A DNA stretch of 7,866 nucleotides from SHLQ01 sp964562985 (GTDB taxonomy: Bacteria > Actinomycetota > Acidimicrobiia > Acidimicrobiales > SHLQ01), in the NCBI GenBank assembly GCA_964562985.1, contig CAZLWE010000098.1, forward strand, positions 1-7,866. The letters are read 5' to 3'. The notes under the pieces were generated by a model that was given only the letters and a program-made list of their open reading frames with translations, was not told the origin of the DNA and did no database searches. The position numbers and the translations under genes are program-made. Shown piece after piece: positions 1-4,299 of the stretch; positions within the stretch are counted from its first letter, which is position 1, and each line of letters opens with the position of its first letter.

Positions 1-1
1 G

Positions 2-616
2 TTCGAACCGCTGCCCGAAAGTGGTCCCAGGGAAACCGCGGCGTGGATCTCTCGGCGTTCGATGAGTGCCGATGTGATCGAGATGGTGTGGTCGGCACCG
101 GAGGGTGCGTCGAGTTACGAGGTGCATCGCGTCGCGAACCAAGTTGGGCATCCCGCGAATTCGGCGATGACGTCTGCGACTCGGATCCATGCGTTTGGCC
201 CCGACGAATCGAACGGCGTGTTTATCGATGATGACCTGGCCGAAGGCGAGTTGTATTGGTACGGCGTGCGTAGCGTCGATGGTGAGGGTCAGGTGTTGTC
301 GGTCGGGTGGCATGAAACAGCCGCGGTGACCGACGAAGAACCGCCATCGGCGGTGGCGGCATCGGTTGAGGTTGGGGACCAAGGGATTTTGGTCTCGTGG
401 GATATGCCGGAGGAGAACTTCCGGCTTCACGCGTATCGGGTCTTCCGCTCCGTTGACGGTGGCGAGCTTGAACACGTCTCGAGCACATGGAATATCGATC
501 AGACGTCGTTACTCGATGACGACCCGCCATCTGGTGTGGTCACCTATTCGGTGGTGACACTCGACTTCCATTGGAACGAGTCTGAGCCAGGAACCGTCAC
601 AGTCGATCTGTCATAG
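2..616 (+). CDS. Fibronectin type III domain protein, C-terminal part (5' end outside window)
   Basis: The frame is open from the left edge, so the gene starts upstream; 204 residues are visible. Two consecutive fibronectin type III-like beta-sandwich modules can be read, about residues 22-110 and 114-204. Each has the hallmark early Trp (VWSAPEG; VSWDMPEE) followed by a Tyr-x-Val-x-Arg strand (YEVHRV; YRVFRS) and a late Tyr strand (YWYGVRSVD; VTYSVVTLD). Such modules usually act as spacers or binding domains in extracellular or surface proteins. No enzymatic motif, membrane anchor or sorting signal is seen in the visible part, and the protein ends right after the second module. An internal ATG at 62 could be called as a start, but the preceding 20 codons are open and ATG 62 falls at the edge of the first module, so a truncated longer gene is more likely. 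It is separated by 68 bases from the toxin-antitoxin operon and is probably unrelated to it. Confidence 0.8.
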   Translation, partial: FEPLPESGPRETAAWISRRSMSADVIEMVWSAPEGASSYEVHRVANQVGHPANSAMTSATRIHAFGPDESNGVFIDDDLAEGELYWYGVRSVDGEGQVLSVGWHETAAVTDEEPPSAVAASVEVGDQGILVSWDMPEENFRLHAYRVFRSVDGGELEHVSSTWNIDQTSLLDDDPPSGVVTYSVVTLDFHWNESEPGTVTVDLS

Positions 617-649
617 GGAATTGGGGCGCGTCTGACTGCGTAGCAGCGG

Positions 650-678
650 TTGATGTAGTCACAATATGTCTCTATTGT
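650..678 (+). promoter_or_regulatory. Promoter of the vapBC-type operon, predicted leaderless
   Basis: A -35-like TTGATG lies at 650-655 and a -10-like TATTGT at 673-678, with a 17-base spacer. Six bases after the -10 comes the ATG at 685, so transcription would begin on or next to the start codon. There is no Shine-Dalgarno sequence in front of this ATG, which fits a leaderless mRNA. The promoter elements are nested in the inverted repeat at 653-686. Confidence 0.6.
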
Positions 679-686
679 GACTACAT
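653..686. promoter_or_regulatory. Perfect inverted-repeat operator for the toxin-antitoxin operon
   Basis: Two 14-base arms (653-666, ATGTAGTCACAATA, and its exact reverse complement at 673-686) surround a 6-base spacer. The repeat covers most of the -35 to -10 spacer, the whole -10 hexamer and the first two bases of the antitoxin start codon. Type II antitoxins of the Phd/VapB kind commonly bind such palindromes and repress their own operon, with repression modulated by the toxin. Binding here would directly occlude RNA polymerase. The autoregulatory role is inferred; the symmetry is directly visible. Confidence 0.75.
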
Positions 687-942
687 GGAAGTTGGTGTTC
701 GAGAACTAAAGGCGAAGTTGTCCCAATACGTCAGTCGTGCGGCGGCTGGAGAATCGGTCGTCGTCACTGACCGGGGCACCCCGGTTGCGCGTCTGGTGGC
801 GTTCGACGAGGATGCCTCGCTCGAACGCGGGATCGAGGAAGGGTGGATCGAGGCCCCGCGGCGGAACGCCCTCGGGGCCGCAACCAAGTACGTCGCTTCA
901 TCTTCCGTGCAAGCGATCCTCGATGAGGATCGAGGGTCCTGA
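685..942 (+). CDS. Type II antitoxin, Phd/YefM (VapB-like) family
   Basis: This 85-aa protein has the typical Phd/YefM N-terminal DNA-binding fold: EVGVRELKAKLSQYV (residues 2-16), then the AAAGESVVVTDRGTPVARLVAF segment over about residues 19-40, whose hairpin and 'RGTPVARL' strand are hallmarks of the family. Residues 41-85 form the variable tail that usually wraps around and inhibits the partner toxin, consistent with the PIN-domain gene 3 bases downstream. The role is to neutralise the toxin by direct binding and, as a dimer on the palindrome at 653-686, to repress the operon. The start at 685 is chosen because the family motif begins at once and the TATTGT -10 lies 6 bases upstream. Length is normal for the family. 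Confidence 0.93.
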   Translation: MEVGVRELKAKLSQYVSRAAAGESVVVTDRGTPVARLVAFDEDASLERGIEEGWIEAPRRNALGAATKYVASSSVQAILDEDRGS

Positions 943-945
943 TCG

Positions 946-1347
946 ATGGTGCTCTACGTCGATTCATCGGCGCTGATGAAGCGGTACGTCGCCGAGCACG
1001 ACTCGGCGGCGGCTGACTCGCTGCTTGCGAGCGACCCCGTGCTCGCTACCTCCCGCCTGGCAGAGGTCGAGGTGCGCCGCAATCTCGCCCGGATGCTTGA
1101 TGGAGCGGACGCCGCTGGCGCAAAACGTCAGTTCCTCGAAGACCTCGACGCGTTCGCGTTGGTTGCCGTAGATGCGACCATCTGTAACGACGCCGCTCGG
1201 ATCGCCGAGCAGACCGGCTGCCGGTCGCTCGACTCGATCCACATCGCGTCCGCACTCCGTGCCGGATCGCAGACGACCTTTCTCACCTTCGACGTCCGCC
1301 AGGCAAACGCCGCCCGGTCGATGGGGCTCACGGTCATCGGAACATAG
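946..1347 (+). CDS. PIN-domain ribonuclease toxin, VapC family
   Basis: This 133-aa PIN-domain protein is the expected toxin partner of the preceding antitoxin. Acidic residues that bind Mg2+ or Mn2+ in PIN nucleases are in place: Asp6 in YVDSSAL, Glu42 (or Glu40) in LAEVEVRR, Asp96 in SLDSIHIA and Asp116 in FLTFDVRQ. VapC enzymes cleave specific tRNA or rRNA sites and stop translation when the antitoxin is degraded; the target of this one cannot be read from sequence. The ATG lies 3 bases after the antitoxin stop, so the two are co-transcribed and probably translationally coupled. No frameshift or missing catalytic residue is visible, so the toxin appears active. It converges on the methionine-synthase-like gene, with a small hairpin between them. 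Confidence 0.95.
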   Translation: MVLYVDSSALMKRYVAEHDSAAADSLLASDPVLATSRLAEVEVRRNLARMLDGADAAGAKRQFLEDLDAFALVAVDATICNDAARIAEQTGCRSLDSIHIASALRAGSQTTFLTFDVRQANAARSMGLTVIGT

Positions 1348-1356
1348 CTCCTCGGC

Positions 1357-1372
1357 TACTCCCCACGGAGTA
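1357..1372. terminator. Small hairpin between convergent genes, possible terminator
   Basis: TACTCC and GGAGTA form a perfect 6-bp stem with a CCAC loop, 10 bases after the toxin stop codon and 25 bases beyond the stop of the convergent gene. There is no U-tract on either strand, so intrinsic termination is uncertain. Confidence 0.3.
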
Positions 1373-1396
1373 CGCGTGAAGACTTCCCTCGAGCTG

Positions 1397-1852
1397 TCAG
1401 ACGCCGAGTTTGTCGGCGGCCATCTGCGTTCCCTCTACCCGCGCGGTGATCTTGGCAAAGGCGGTGTCGCGGCTTGTCGCCACGTCGTCGCTGAACGGCG
1501 AGAAGCCACAGTCGTCGGTGGTGCCTAGCTGGCTGACCGGGATGTGCTCGGCAGCTGCCATCACCCGGTCACACACCTGTTGGGCGGACTCGACCGATTC
1601 GTTGCACGTGTCGATCACGCCAACAAATACCCGCTGGTCATCGTCGAGGTGTTCGGCGATTGCGGCCAACGCTGGAGTCGGGTCGGCCTCGCTCGCCATC
1701 TGCATAAAGAAGCTGCCCACGTTGAGCGACATGAACTGCGGGATCAGCGAGGTGTAGTCGACGTCAGCACTGTGCGTCGAGTCATGGTCGCCGCCAGGGC
1801 AGGTGTGCACCCCGATGCGTGCCCGCTCCTCCGGGCTGAATTTTGCAAACAC
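1397..1852 (-). CDS. C-terminal half of the MetE-like protein, zinc-binding part
   Basis: This frame carries the catalytic metal site: HTC at residues 16-18 of the fragment, Glu55 in QMASE, and Cys115 in TTDDCGF. The tail SRDTAFAKITARVEGT is characteristic of the family. The GTG at 1852 is simply the first start-like codon; the protein match continues upstream of it to about 1920, so this is the second half of a single gene and not an independent protein. No ribosome binding site precedes 1852. If the frameshift is real, this part is probably not translated efficiently. Confidence 0.55.
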   Translation of the reverse strand: MFAKFSPEERARIGVHTCPGGDHDSTHSADVDYTSLIPQFMSLNVGSFFMQMASEADPTPALAAIAEHLDDDQRVFVGVIDTCNESVESAQQVCDRVMAAAEHIPVSQLGTTDDCGFSPFSDDVATSRDTAFAKITARVEGTQMAADKLGV

Positions 1853-1905
1853 TGCGTTGTTGAGGTCGATGAACTGGCTGAGCAGCCCACCGGACGGGTC
1901 AAGCT

Positions 1906-2460
1906 TTAGGGCGAGCCGTCCTCGCTGAAGTCGACCTGAACACTCTGTGCCCCAGCGTCGAAGCAGCTGCGGATATCGGCGGCTGATTGATCGACCAGAT
2001 CGCTAATGAATTGCTCCTGGCTGTAACCCTCGATACCGGACTGCGGGTAGAGCAAGCCCATCGCGGAAGCCGCAATTACCGCCTGCTTGAGGGGCCGGTC
2101 GGTGAACTTGCGGGCGCGCTCCACGTAGCTGCCTGCCAAGTTCTGGTACTCGAAGGGGCCAGCGGTTAGCACGGGGAGTTGGCGCGTGTGGCCGTCGTCG
2201 AAGGGGATCTCGACGCCCTCTGGCGAGAGCGTGGTCATTCCATCGAGCGGGTAGGTGACAAAGCTCGACTTTGTTTGCTCCCCATCGGAAAGGACCGGTG
2301 AACCAGTGGCCTCCAAGCGACCAATCGTTTCAGCCACCGCTGCGTCGAGTACCGATTCGAATTCGGCGTCATCCATTGTGCCCGCCGCGTGGGCCCCCAT
2401 TGCGGCCTGGAGTTCAGGACTCCTCGGAACGCTTCCTACGGCCTCGGTTGGGATGGTCAT
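1906..2460 (-). CDS. N-terminal half of the MetE-like protein (ends early by frameshift)
   Basis: As the sequence stands this frame encodes 184 aa. It begins MTIPTEAVGSVPR, matching the family's usual opening 'vGSxPR' (residues 9-13), and continues with a helical segment and SDGEQTKSSF (58-67), typical of this branch. The last four codons (DGSP) after FSE are out of frame with the family and mark the shift. This half has none of the zinc ligands, so it cannot be catalytic alone. An in-frame ATG at 2598 would add 46 residues with no resemblance to the family and no ribosome binding site, and was not used. Confidence 0.6.
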   Translation of the reverse strand: MTIPTEAVGSVPRSPELQAAMGAHAAGTMDDAEFESVLDAAVAETIGRLEATGSPVLSDGEQTKSSFVTYPLDGMTTLSPEGVEIPFDDGHTRQLPVLTAGPFEYQNLAGSYVERARKFTDRPLKQAVIAASAMGLLYPQSGIEGYSQEQFISDLVDQSAADIRSCFDAGAQSVQVDFSEDGSP

Positions 2461-2466
2461 TACTAA

Positions 2467-2472
2467 CTCTCC
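2467..2472 (-). promoter_or_regulatory. Ribosome binding site of the MetE-like gene
   Basis: GGAGAG on the minus strand lies 6 bases before ATG 2460. It decides the start, since the family homology begins at once and the longer in-frame start at 2598 has no such site. A minus-strand TATTGT at 2492-2497 could be the -10 of its promoter, but no convincing -35 is placed properly. Confidence 0.65.
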
Positions 2473-2583
2473 GTATGCTGTGACGGATGCCACAATAGTC
2501 GCGAGGCGCTTGCAATGTCCGCCGGCCGAGACGAGCAGATGGTGATCGGGTCTTCGTGCGTCCCGCGCAAGGCCATTGATTGC

Positions 2584-2593
2584 ACACATGTGT
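2584..2593. promoter_or_regulatory. 10-bp perfect palindrome ACACATGTGT in a divergent intergenic region
   Basis: The palindrome sits in the 189-base gap between the MetE-like gene (leftward) and the small coupled gene pair (rightward), 44 bases before the predicted -10 of the latter. It could be an operator for the neighbouring helix-turn-helix protein, but a single 10-bp palindrome is weak evidence. Confidence 0.25.
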
Positions 2594-2636
2594 ACCACTT
2601 GCCTAAGATGTAGTCTGTGATGTCATAGACCTCCGG

Positions 2637-2642
2637 TACGTT
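2637..2642 (+). promoter_or_regulatory. Predicted -10 (TACGTT) of the small gene pair, leaderless
   Basis: TACGTT fits TANNNT and ends 7 bases before the ATG at 2650, the same geometry as four other genes in this window. No clear -35 is seen. A second candidate, TAAGAT at 2604-2609 with TTGCAC at 2580-2585 (18-base spacer), would give a leader of about 35 bases. Confidence 0.4.
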
Positions 2643-2649
2643 CGGCGGC

Positions 2650-2811
2650 ATGATCTCCATCGAACTCACCGAAGAACAAGCAGCCGTTCTTCTCGACACC
2701 GTGAAGCGCAACTACCGAGTGATCACCGACCCAACAGACGTACGGAGGTTCACTCTCGGGCTGATCGAGGACACGCTCGTTCAGGCAATGAAGGAGTTCT
2801 ACCGTGACTAA
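2650..2811 (+). CDS. Small hypothetical protein (53 aa), first gene of a coupled pair
   Basis: I do not recognise this protein. It begins MISIELTEEQAAVLLDTV and ends LVQAMKEFYRD. It looks like one short strand followed by two amphipathic helices rich in Glu, Asp, Arg and Lys, with no signal peptide, membrane segment or Cys. Two things support it as a real gene: its end overlaps the next gene by 8 bases, with that gene's AAGGAG lying inside its last codons, and a TANNNT hexamer lies 7 bases before its ATG. The arrangement of a tiny acidic/basic helical protein followed by a DNA-binding protein resembles toxin-antitoxin or phage-type regulatory modules, but nothing in the sequence proves such a role. 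Confidence 0.6.
   Translation: MISIELTEEQAAVLLDTVKRNYRVITDPTDVRRFTLGLIEDTLVQAMKEFYRD
2791..2796 (+). promoter_or_regulatory. Ribosome binding site AAGGAG inside the upstream gene
   Basis: AAGGAG lies within the last codons of the 53-aa gene, 7 bases before the GTG at 2804. It supports the GTG start and translational coupling of the two genes. Confidence 0.7.
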
Positions 2812-3085
2812 CTCAAACGACGATCCACAAGACGTCGAAGCAGCGGAAGCACTTGACGCGAGCCGTGTTGCGCGGTCACTGTCTGATGACCCGCTCATCG
2901 CCGCAAGCTTGTCGGTGGTCGATGCCTACTCGCTCGACCTGCGTGACGCGACCGAGAACCAACGCTGGGCGATCAAGGTGGCGCACAAACATGGCGCCTC
3001 GCTACGTCAGCTCGCGGAGGTAAGCGGCCTTCACCGCAACACGATTTCCAAGATCGTCAGTGCTGAGGACCCCGCTGCGGCATAG
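2804..3085 (+). CDS. Small helix-turn-helix DNA-binding protein (93 aa)
   Basis: The first half is acidic and Ala/Asp-rich (residues 1-50) and has no recognisable domain. Residues about 58-85 form a likely helix-turn-helix: WAIKVAHKHGASLRQLAEV (helix 1 and 2), then SGLHRNTISKIV as the recognition helix. The pattern 'A-H-x-x-G-A-S-x-R-x-[LI]-A-x-x-[ST]-G-L' is common in small actinobacterial HTH proteins. It is probably a DNA-binding regulator, perhaps of its own operon. The start is GTG 2804, preceded by AAGGAG at 7 bases, and it overlaps the preceding 53-aa gene by 8 bases, so both are one transcription and translation unit. A short GTTCG/CGAAC hairpin begins at its stop codon. Confidence 0.75.
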   Translation: MTNSNDDPQDVEAAEALDASRVARSLSDDPLIAASLSVVDAYSLDLRDATENQRWAIKVAHKHGASLRQLAEVSGLHRNTISKIVSAEDPAAA

Positions 3086-3098
3086 TTCGACGACGAAC
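3085..3098 (+). terminator. Short hairpin at the end of the HTH gene, weak terminator candidate
   Basis: GTTCG (3085-3089) and CGAAC (3094-3098) form a 5-bp stem with an ACGA loop, starting on the last base of the stop codon. No U-tract follows. The same stem sequence recurs at 7822-7837 after the last gene of the window. Confidence 0.2.
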
Positions 3099-3136
3099 GC
3101 TTGGGGCCTAGAGCTGCGCTGCCCTTGGCTTGGGGG

Positions 3137-3358
3137 TCAACTAGCGGTCTCGCCGACGCTCACATCGAGCACACTCTCGCCGTCGAGAGACATGAAGAAT
3201 CGAGTCTTGAACTCCTCCGAAACCACTTCTATCGCTCGTCGATCCACTTCAAGGACTCGAACAAAATCAGCCATCTCCAGACCGGCTGACAATGCGCTTG
3301 TTCCGTCGCGCACGACGACACCTACTCGTCGCTGGTACTTCGATACGACCAGCGTCAC
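3137..3358 (-). CDS. Possible small hypothetical protein (73 aa), doubtful
   Basis: A GTG-initiated frame that I do not recognise. Its translation has a plausible alternation of hydrophobic and charged residues (for example VGVVVRDGTSAL and ADFVRVLEVDRRAIEVV) with no low-complexity Arg/Ser/Pro runs, unlike the reading frames on the opposite strand here. This is the main argument for it being coding. Against it: no ribosome binding site, no TANNNT at the usual distance from GTG 3358, and no neighbour on the same strand. A shorter start at the internal ATG (MADFVRVLE, 45 aa) is possible. It could also be a decayed remnant. Confidence 0.35.
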   Translation of the reverse strand: MTLVVSKYQRRVGVVVRDGTSALSAGLEMADFVRVLEVDRRAIEVVSEEFKTRFFMSLDGESVLDVSVGETAS

Positions 3359-3625
3359 CGAACGACCCGGATGGCCGGCTGTCGGCCGCAGACCGCCACG
3401 ACCTCAGGAGTGGGCGTAACCGATCGGCTGAAAAAGTGAGAAGACCAAGGCAGTCACTAATGAGGGTGACAGATCCTTGGCCTTCGGCAGTCTTCGACAG
3501 GCTATGAGAGACAATGTGGTAGAAGCCCACAGGGTTTCACCCGTTTTCAAACCGCTGTCAGAGTACACGGCGTAGCGAACGAAAGGGCAATGGGCGGCGA
3601 TTGACGCGGCACGTGGCCCCGGCTG

Positions 3626-3640
3626 CTAGCCGCTGGCTAG
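3626..3640. repeat. Short inverted repeat CTAGCC-gct-GGCTAG upstream of the RRM gene
   Basis: Six-base perfect arms with a 3-base centre end 19 bases before the predicted -10, overlapping where a -35 element would be. It may be a regulator site; no further support. Confidence 0.3.
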
Positions 3641-3659
3641 GCATCTCCGGAACACTGGC

Positions 3660-3665
3660 TACCCT
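3660..3665 (+). promoter_or_regulatory. Predicted -10 (TACCCT) of the RRM gene, leaderless
   Basis: TACCCT ends 6 bases before ATG 3672. The GGAG at 3667-3670 is only 1 base from the ATG, too close to serve as a ribosome binding site, which favours a leaderless transcript. No good -35 hexamer is seen. Confidence 0.5.
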
Positions 3666-3671
3666 TGGAGC

Positions 3672-3908
3672 ATGAAGTTGATCGTTCGGAACATGTCTCG
3701 CGAGACCACTGAAGAAGAACTCAAAGACCTCTTCGAGTCGTTCGGTGCAGTGCAGTCTTGTGCGATCGTCACCGATGCCGAGACCGGTGCTTCGAAGGGC
3801 TTCGGCTTTATCGAGATGCCAAAGGCCGGTGAGGCAAAGGCAGCGATCCATCACCTCAACGCCTATGAACTCGACGGCGAACGAATTCGAGTCAAGCGGG
3901 CTACCTGA
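3672..3908 (+). CDS. Single-RRM RNA-binding protein
   Basis: This 78-aa protein consists of one RNA recognition motif and almost nothing else. RNP2 is LIVRNM (residues 3-8), and RNP1 is KGFGFIEM (42-49), with the aromatic residues Phe44 and Phe46 that stack on RNA bases. The first helix (TTEEELKDLFESFG) and the second (AGEAKAAIHHLNAYEL), followed by the last strand GERIRVKRA, complete the fold. Small RRM proteins of this size occur in cyanobacteria, actinobacteria and other bacteria, and bind single-stranded RNA, in some cases in cold stress; the target here is unknown. The usual first aromatic of RNP2 is replaced (LIVRNM instead of the common LYVGNL), so binding may be somewhat altered. It stands alone, convergent with the DUF1330 gene 34 bases downstream. 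Confidence 0.93.
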   Translation: MKLIVRNMSRETTEEELKDLFESFGAVQSCAIVTDAETGASKGFGFIEMPKAGEAKAAIHHLNAYELDGERIRVKRAT

Positions 3909-3911
3909 CGC

Positions 3912-3927
3912 GAGCCGTCACAGGCTC
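3912..3927. terminator. Hairpin between the convergent RRM and DUF1330 genes
   Basis: GAGCC (3912-3916) and GGCTC (3923-3927) pair across a 6-base loop in the 34-base gap between two convergent genes. On the plus strand the stem is followed at a distance by CCCTTTTC. It may be a weak shared terminator. Confidence 0.4.
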
Positions 3928-3942
3928 AAACGTGCTCCCTTT

Positions 3943-4230
3943 TCAAAGTCCCTCGACGACGACTAGCTCCATCTCCGCGGCGCCTGCCCTGACCTCTCGG
4001 GCGTGGGTGTAGCTCTCGGAGTTGTAGAACGCCTTCGCGGCGTCGACGGTGGGGAATTGGAGGACGACAATGCGACGATCGTCAGGTTCTCCCTCGAGGA
4101 CTTCGCTAGCTCCGCCTCGGACAACAAATGAGCCCCCGTGCTCCTCGATGGCAGCTGGCGACAGTGCCTTGTATTTCTCATACTGCGCTGGGTCGGAGAC
4201 GTGTACTCGGACAATCACATAGGCGGACAT
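3943..4230 (-). CDS. DUF1330 family protein
   Basis: This 95-aa protein matches the DUF1330 family in length and pattern: opening strand YVIVRVHVSDPAQYEKY (residues 4-20), the centre 'GGSFVVRGG' and LEGE, then RRIVVLQFPTVDAAKAFYNS with the conserved Phe-Pro and 'A-x-x-[FW]-Y-x-S-x-x-Y' segment, and a final strand MELVVVEG. The family adopts a ferredoxin-like alpha/beta fold of the dimeric alpha-beta barrel type; no biochemical role is established and none can be assigned here. No signal peptide is present, so it is cytoplasmic. The ATG at 4230 has no Shine-Dalgarno sequence but a minus-strand TAGGCT 6 bases upstream. It is divergent from the large toxin gene, with 69 bases between the starts. 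Confidence 0.92.
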   Translation of the reverse strand: MSAYVIVRVHVSDPAQYEKYKALSPAAIEEHGGSFVVRGGASEVLEGEPDDRRIVVLQFPTVDAAKAFYNSESYTHAREVRAGAAEMELVVVEGL

Positions 4231-4236
4231 GTGCGG

Positions 4237-4242
4237 AGCCTA
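4237..4242 (-). promoter_or_regulatory. Predicted -10 (TAGGCT) of the DUF1330 gene, leaderless
   Basis: On the minus strand TAGGCT is followed by six bases and then ATG 4230. No Shine-Dalgarno sequence or clear -35 is seen. It lies back to back with the toxin promoter. Confidence 0.45.
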
Positions 4243-4263
4243 AGCGATGATGTCTTGCCGGAC

Positions 4264-4292
4264 TTGACGCGTTGAATGCTTTTCATTACCTT
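4264..4292 (+). promoter_or_regulatory. Promoter of the polymorphic toxin gene, sets the start at 4300
   Basis: The -35 is TTGACG (4264-4269, five of six matches to TTGACA), the spacer is 17 bases, and the -10 is TACCTT (4287-4292). The ATG at 4300 follows after 7 bases, giving a transcript that starts at or next to the start codon. The upstream in-frame ATG at 4276 lies inside the spacer and would not be transcribed. This is the best -35/-10 pair in the window. Confidence 0.7.
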
Positions 4293-4299
4293 TCATGTT

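Larger units (their letters stand above)
1397..2460 (-). pseudogene. Cobalamin-independent methionine synthase-like (MetE C-terminal-type) gene, broken by a one-base frameshift
   Basis: The two halves of one gene lie in different frames. The upstream half reads 184 codons from ATG 2460 to a stop at 1906. The downstream half resumes the family sequence in the frame ending at 1397. Adding one C to the CC at 1920-1921 (one G on the coding strand) gives a continuous 354-aa protein and restores the run GRLALKLDPSGGLL followed by FIDLNN across the joint. The product resembles the short, single-barrel COG0620 proteins of the UROD/MetE-like superfamily, which lack MetE's N-terminal domain and transfer methyl groups to thiols such as homocysteine. 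In restored numbering the likely zinc ligands are His219 and Cys221 (HTCPGGD), Glu258 (MASE) and Cys318 (TTDDCGFSPF), all present. Otherwise intact sequence suggests either a sequencing or assembly error or a very recent mutation. The start at 2460 is supported by a GGAGAG 6 bases upstream. Confidence 0.85.
3359..3671. other. Gene-poor stretch of about 310 bases before the RRM gene
   Basis: No convincing gene was seen on either strand. The stretch holds a weak stem GGTTT/AAACC (3533-3537 with 3549-3553, loop 11), a 23-codon frame at 3504-3575 without a good ribosome binding site, the inverted repeat at 3626-3640, and the predicted -10 of the next gene at 3660-3665. The T-loop-like text near 3544-3554 is not part of any tRNA cloverleaf that I can fold. 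Confidence 0.5.

Noticed and set aside
1..8. GTTCGAAC palindrome at the left edge, same core as the hairpins at 3085 and 7822
   Set aside because: It lies within a coding frame, the cores are only 5 bases per arm, and three occurrences in this GC-rich window are not convincing as a repeat family.
1172..1528. 118-codon plus-strand frame spanning the end of the PIN-domain gene
   Set aside because: It overlaps two firmly identified genes in other frames and its translation is Arg/Ser/Pro-rich.
1906..1935. Programmed -1 frameshift in the MetE-like gene
   Set aside because: No slippery heptamer at the shift point, and this enzyme family is not known to use frameshifting; a one-base deletion explains it more simply.
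2461..2598. 46-residue N-terminal extension of the MetE-like protein from an ATG at 2598
   Set aside because: The family match begins at MTIPTEAVGS; a GGAGAG stands before the ATG at 2460 and no such site precedes 2598.
3528..3560. T-loop-like text (TTTTCAAACC) suggesting a tRNA or an att site
   Set aside because: No acceptor, D or anticodon arm can be folded around it, and there is no integrase or matching direct repeat in the window.
3504..3575. 23-codon frame that could be a leader peptide
   Set aside because: No good ribosome binding site and no attenuator-like structure; too short to support alone.
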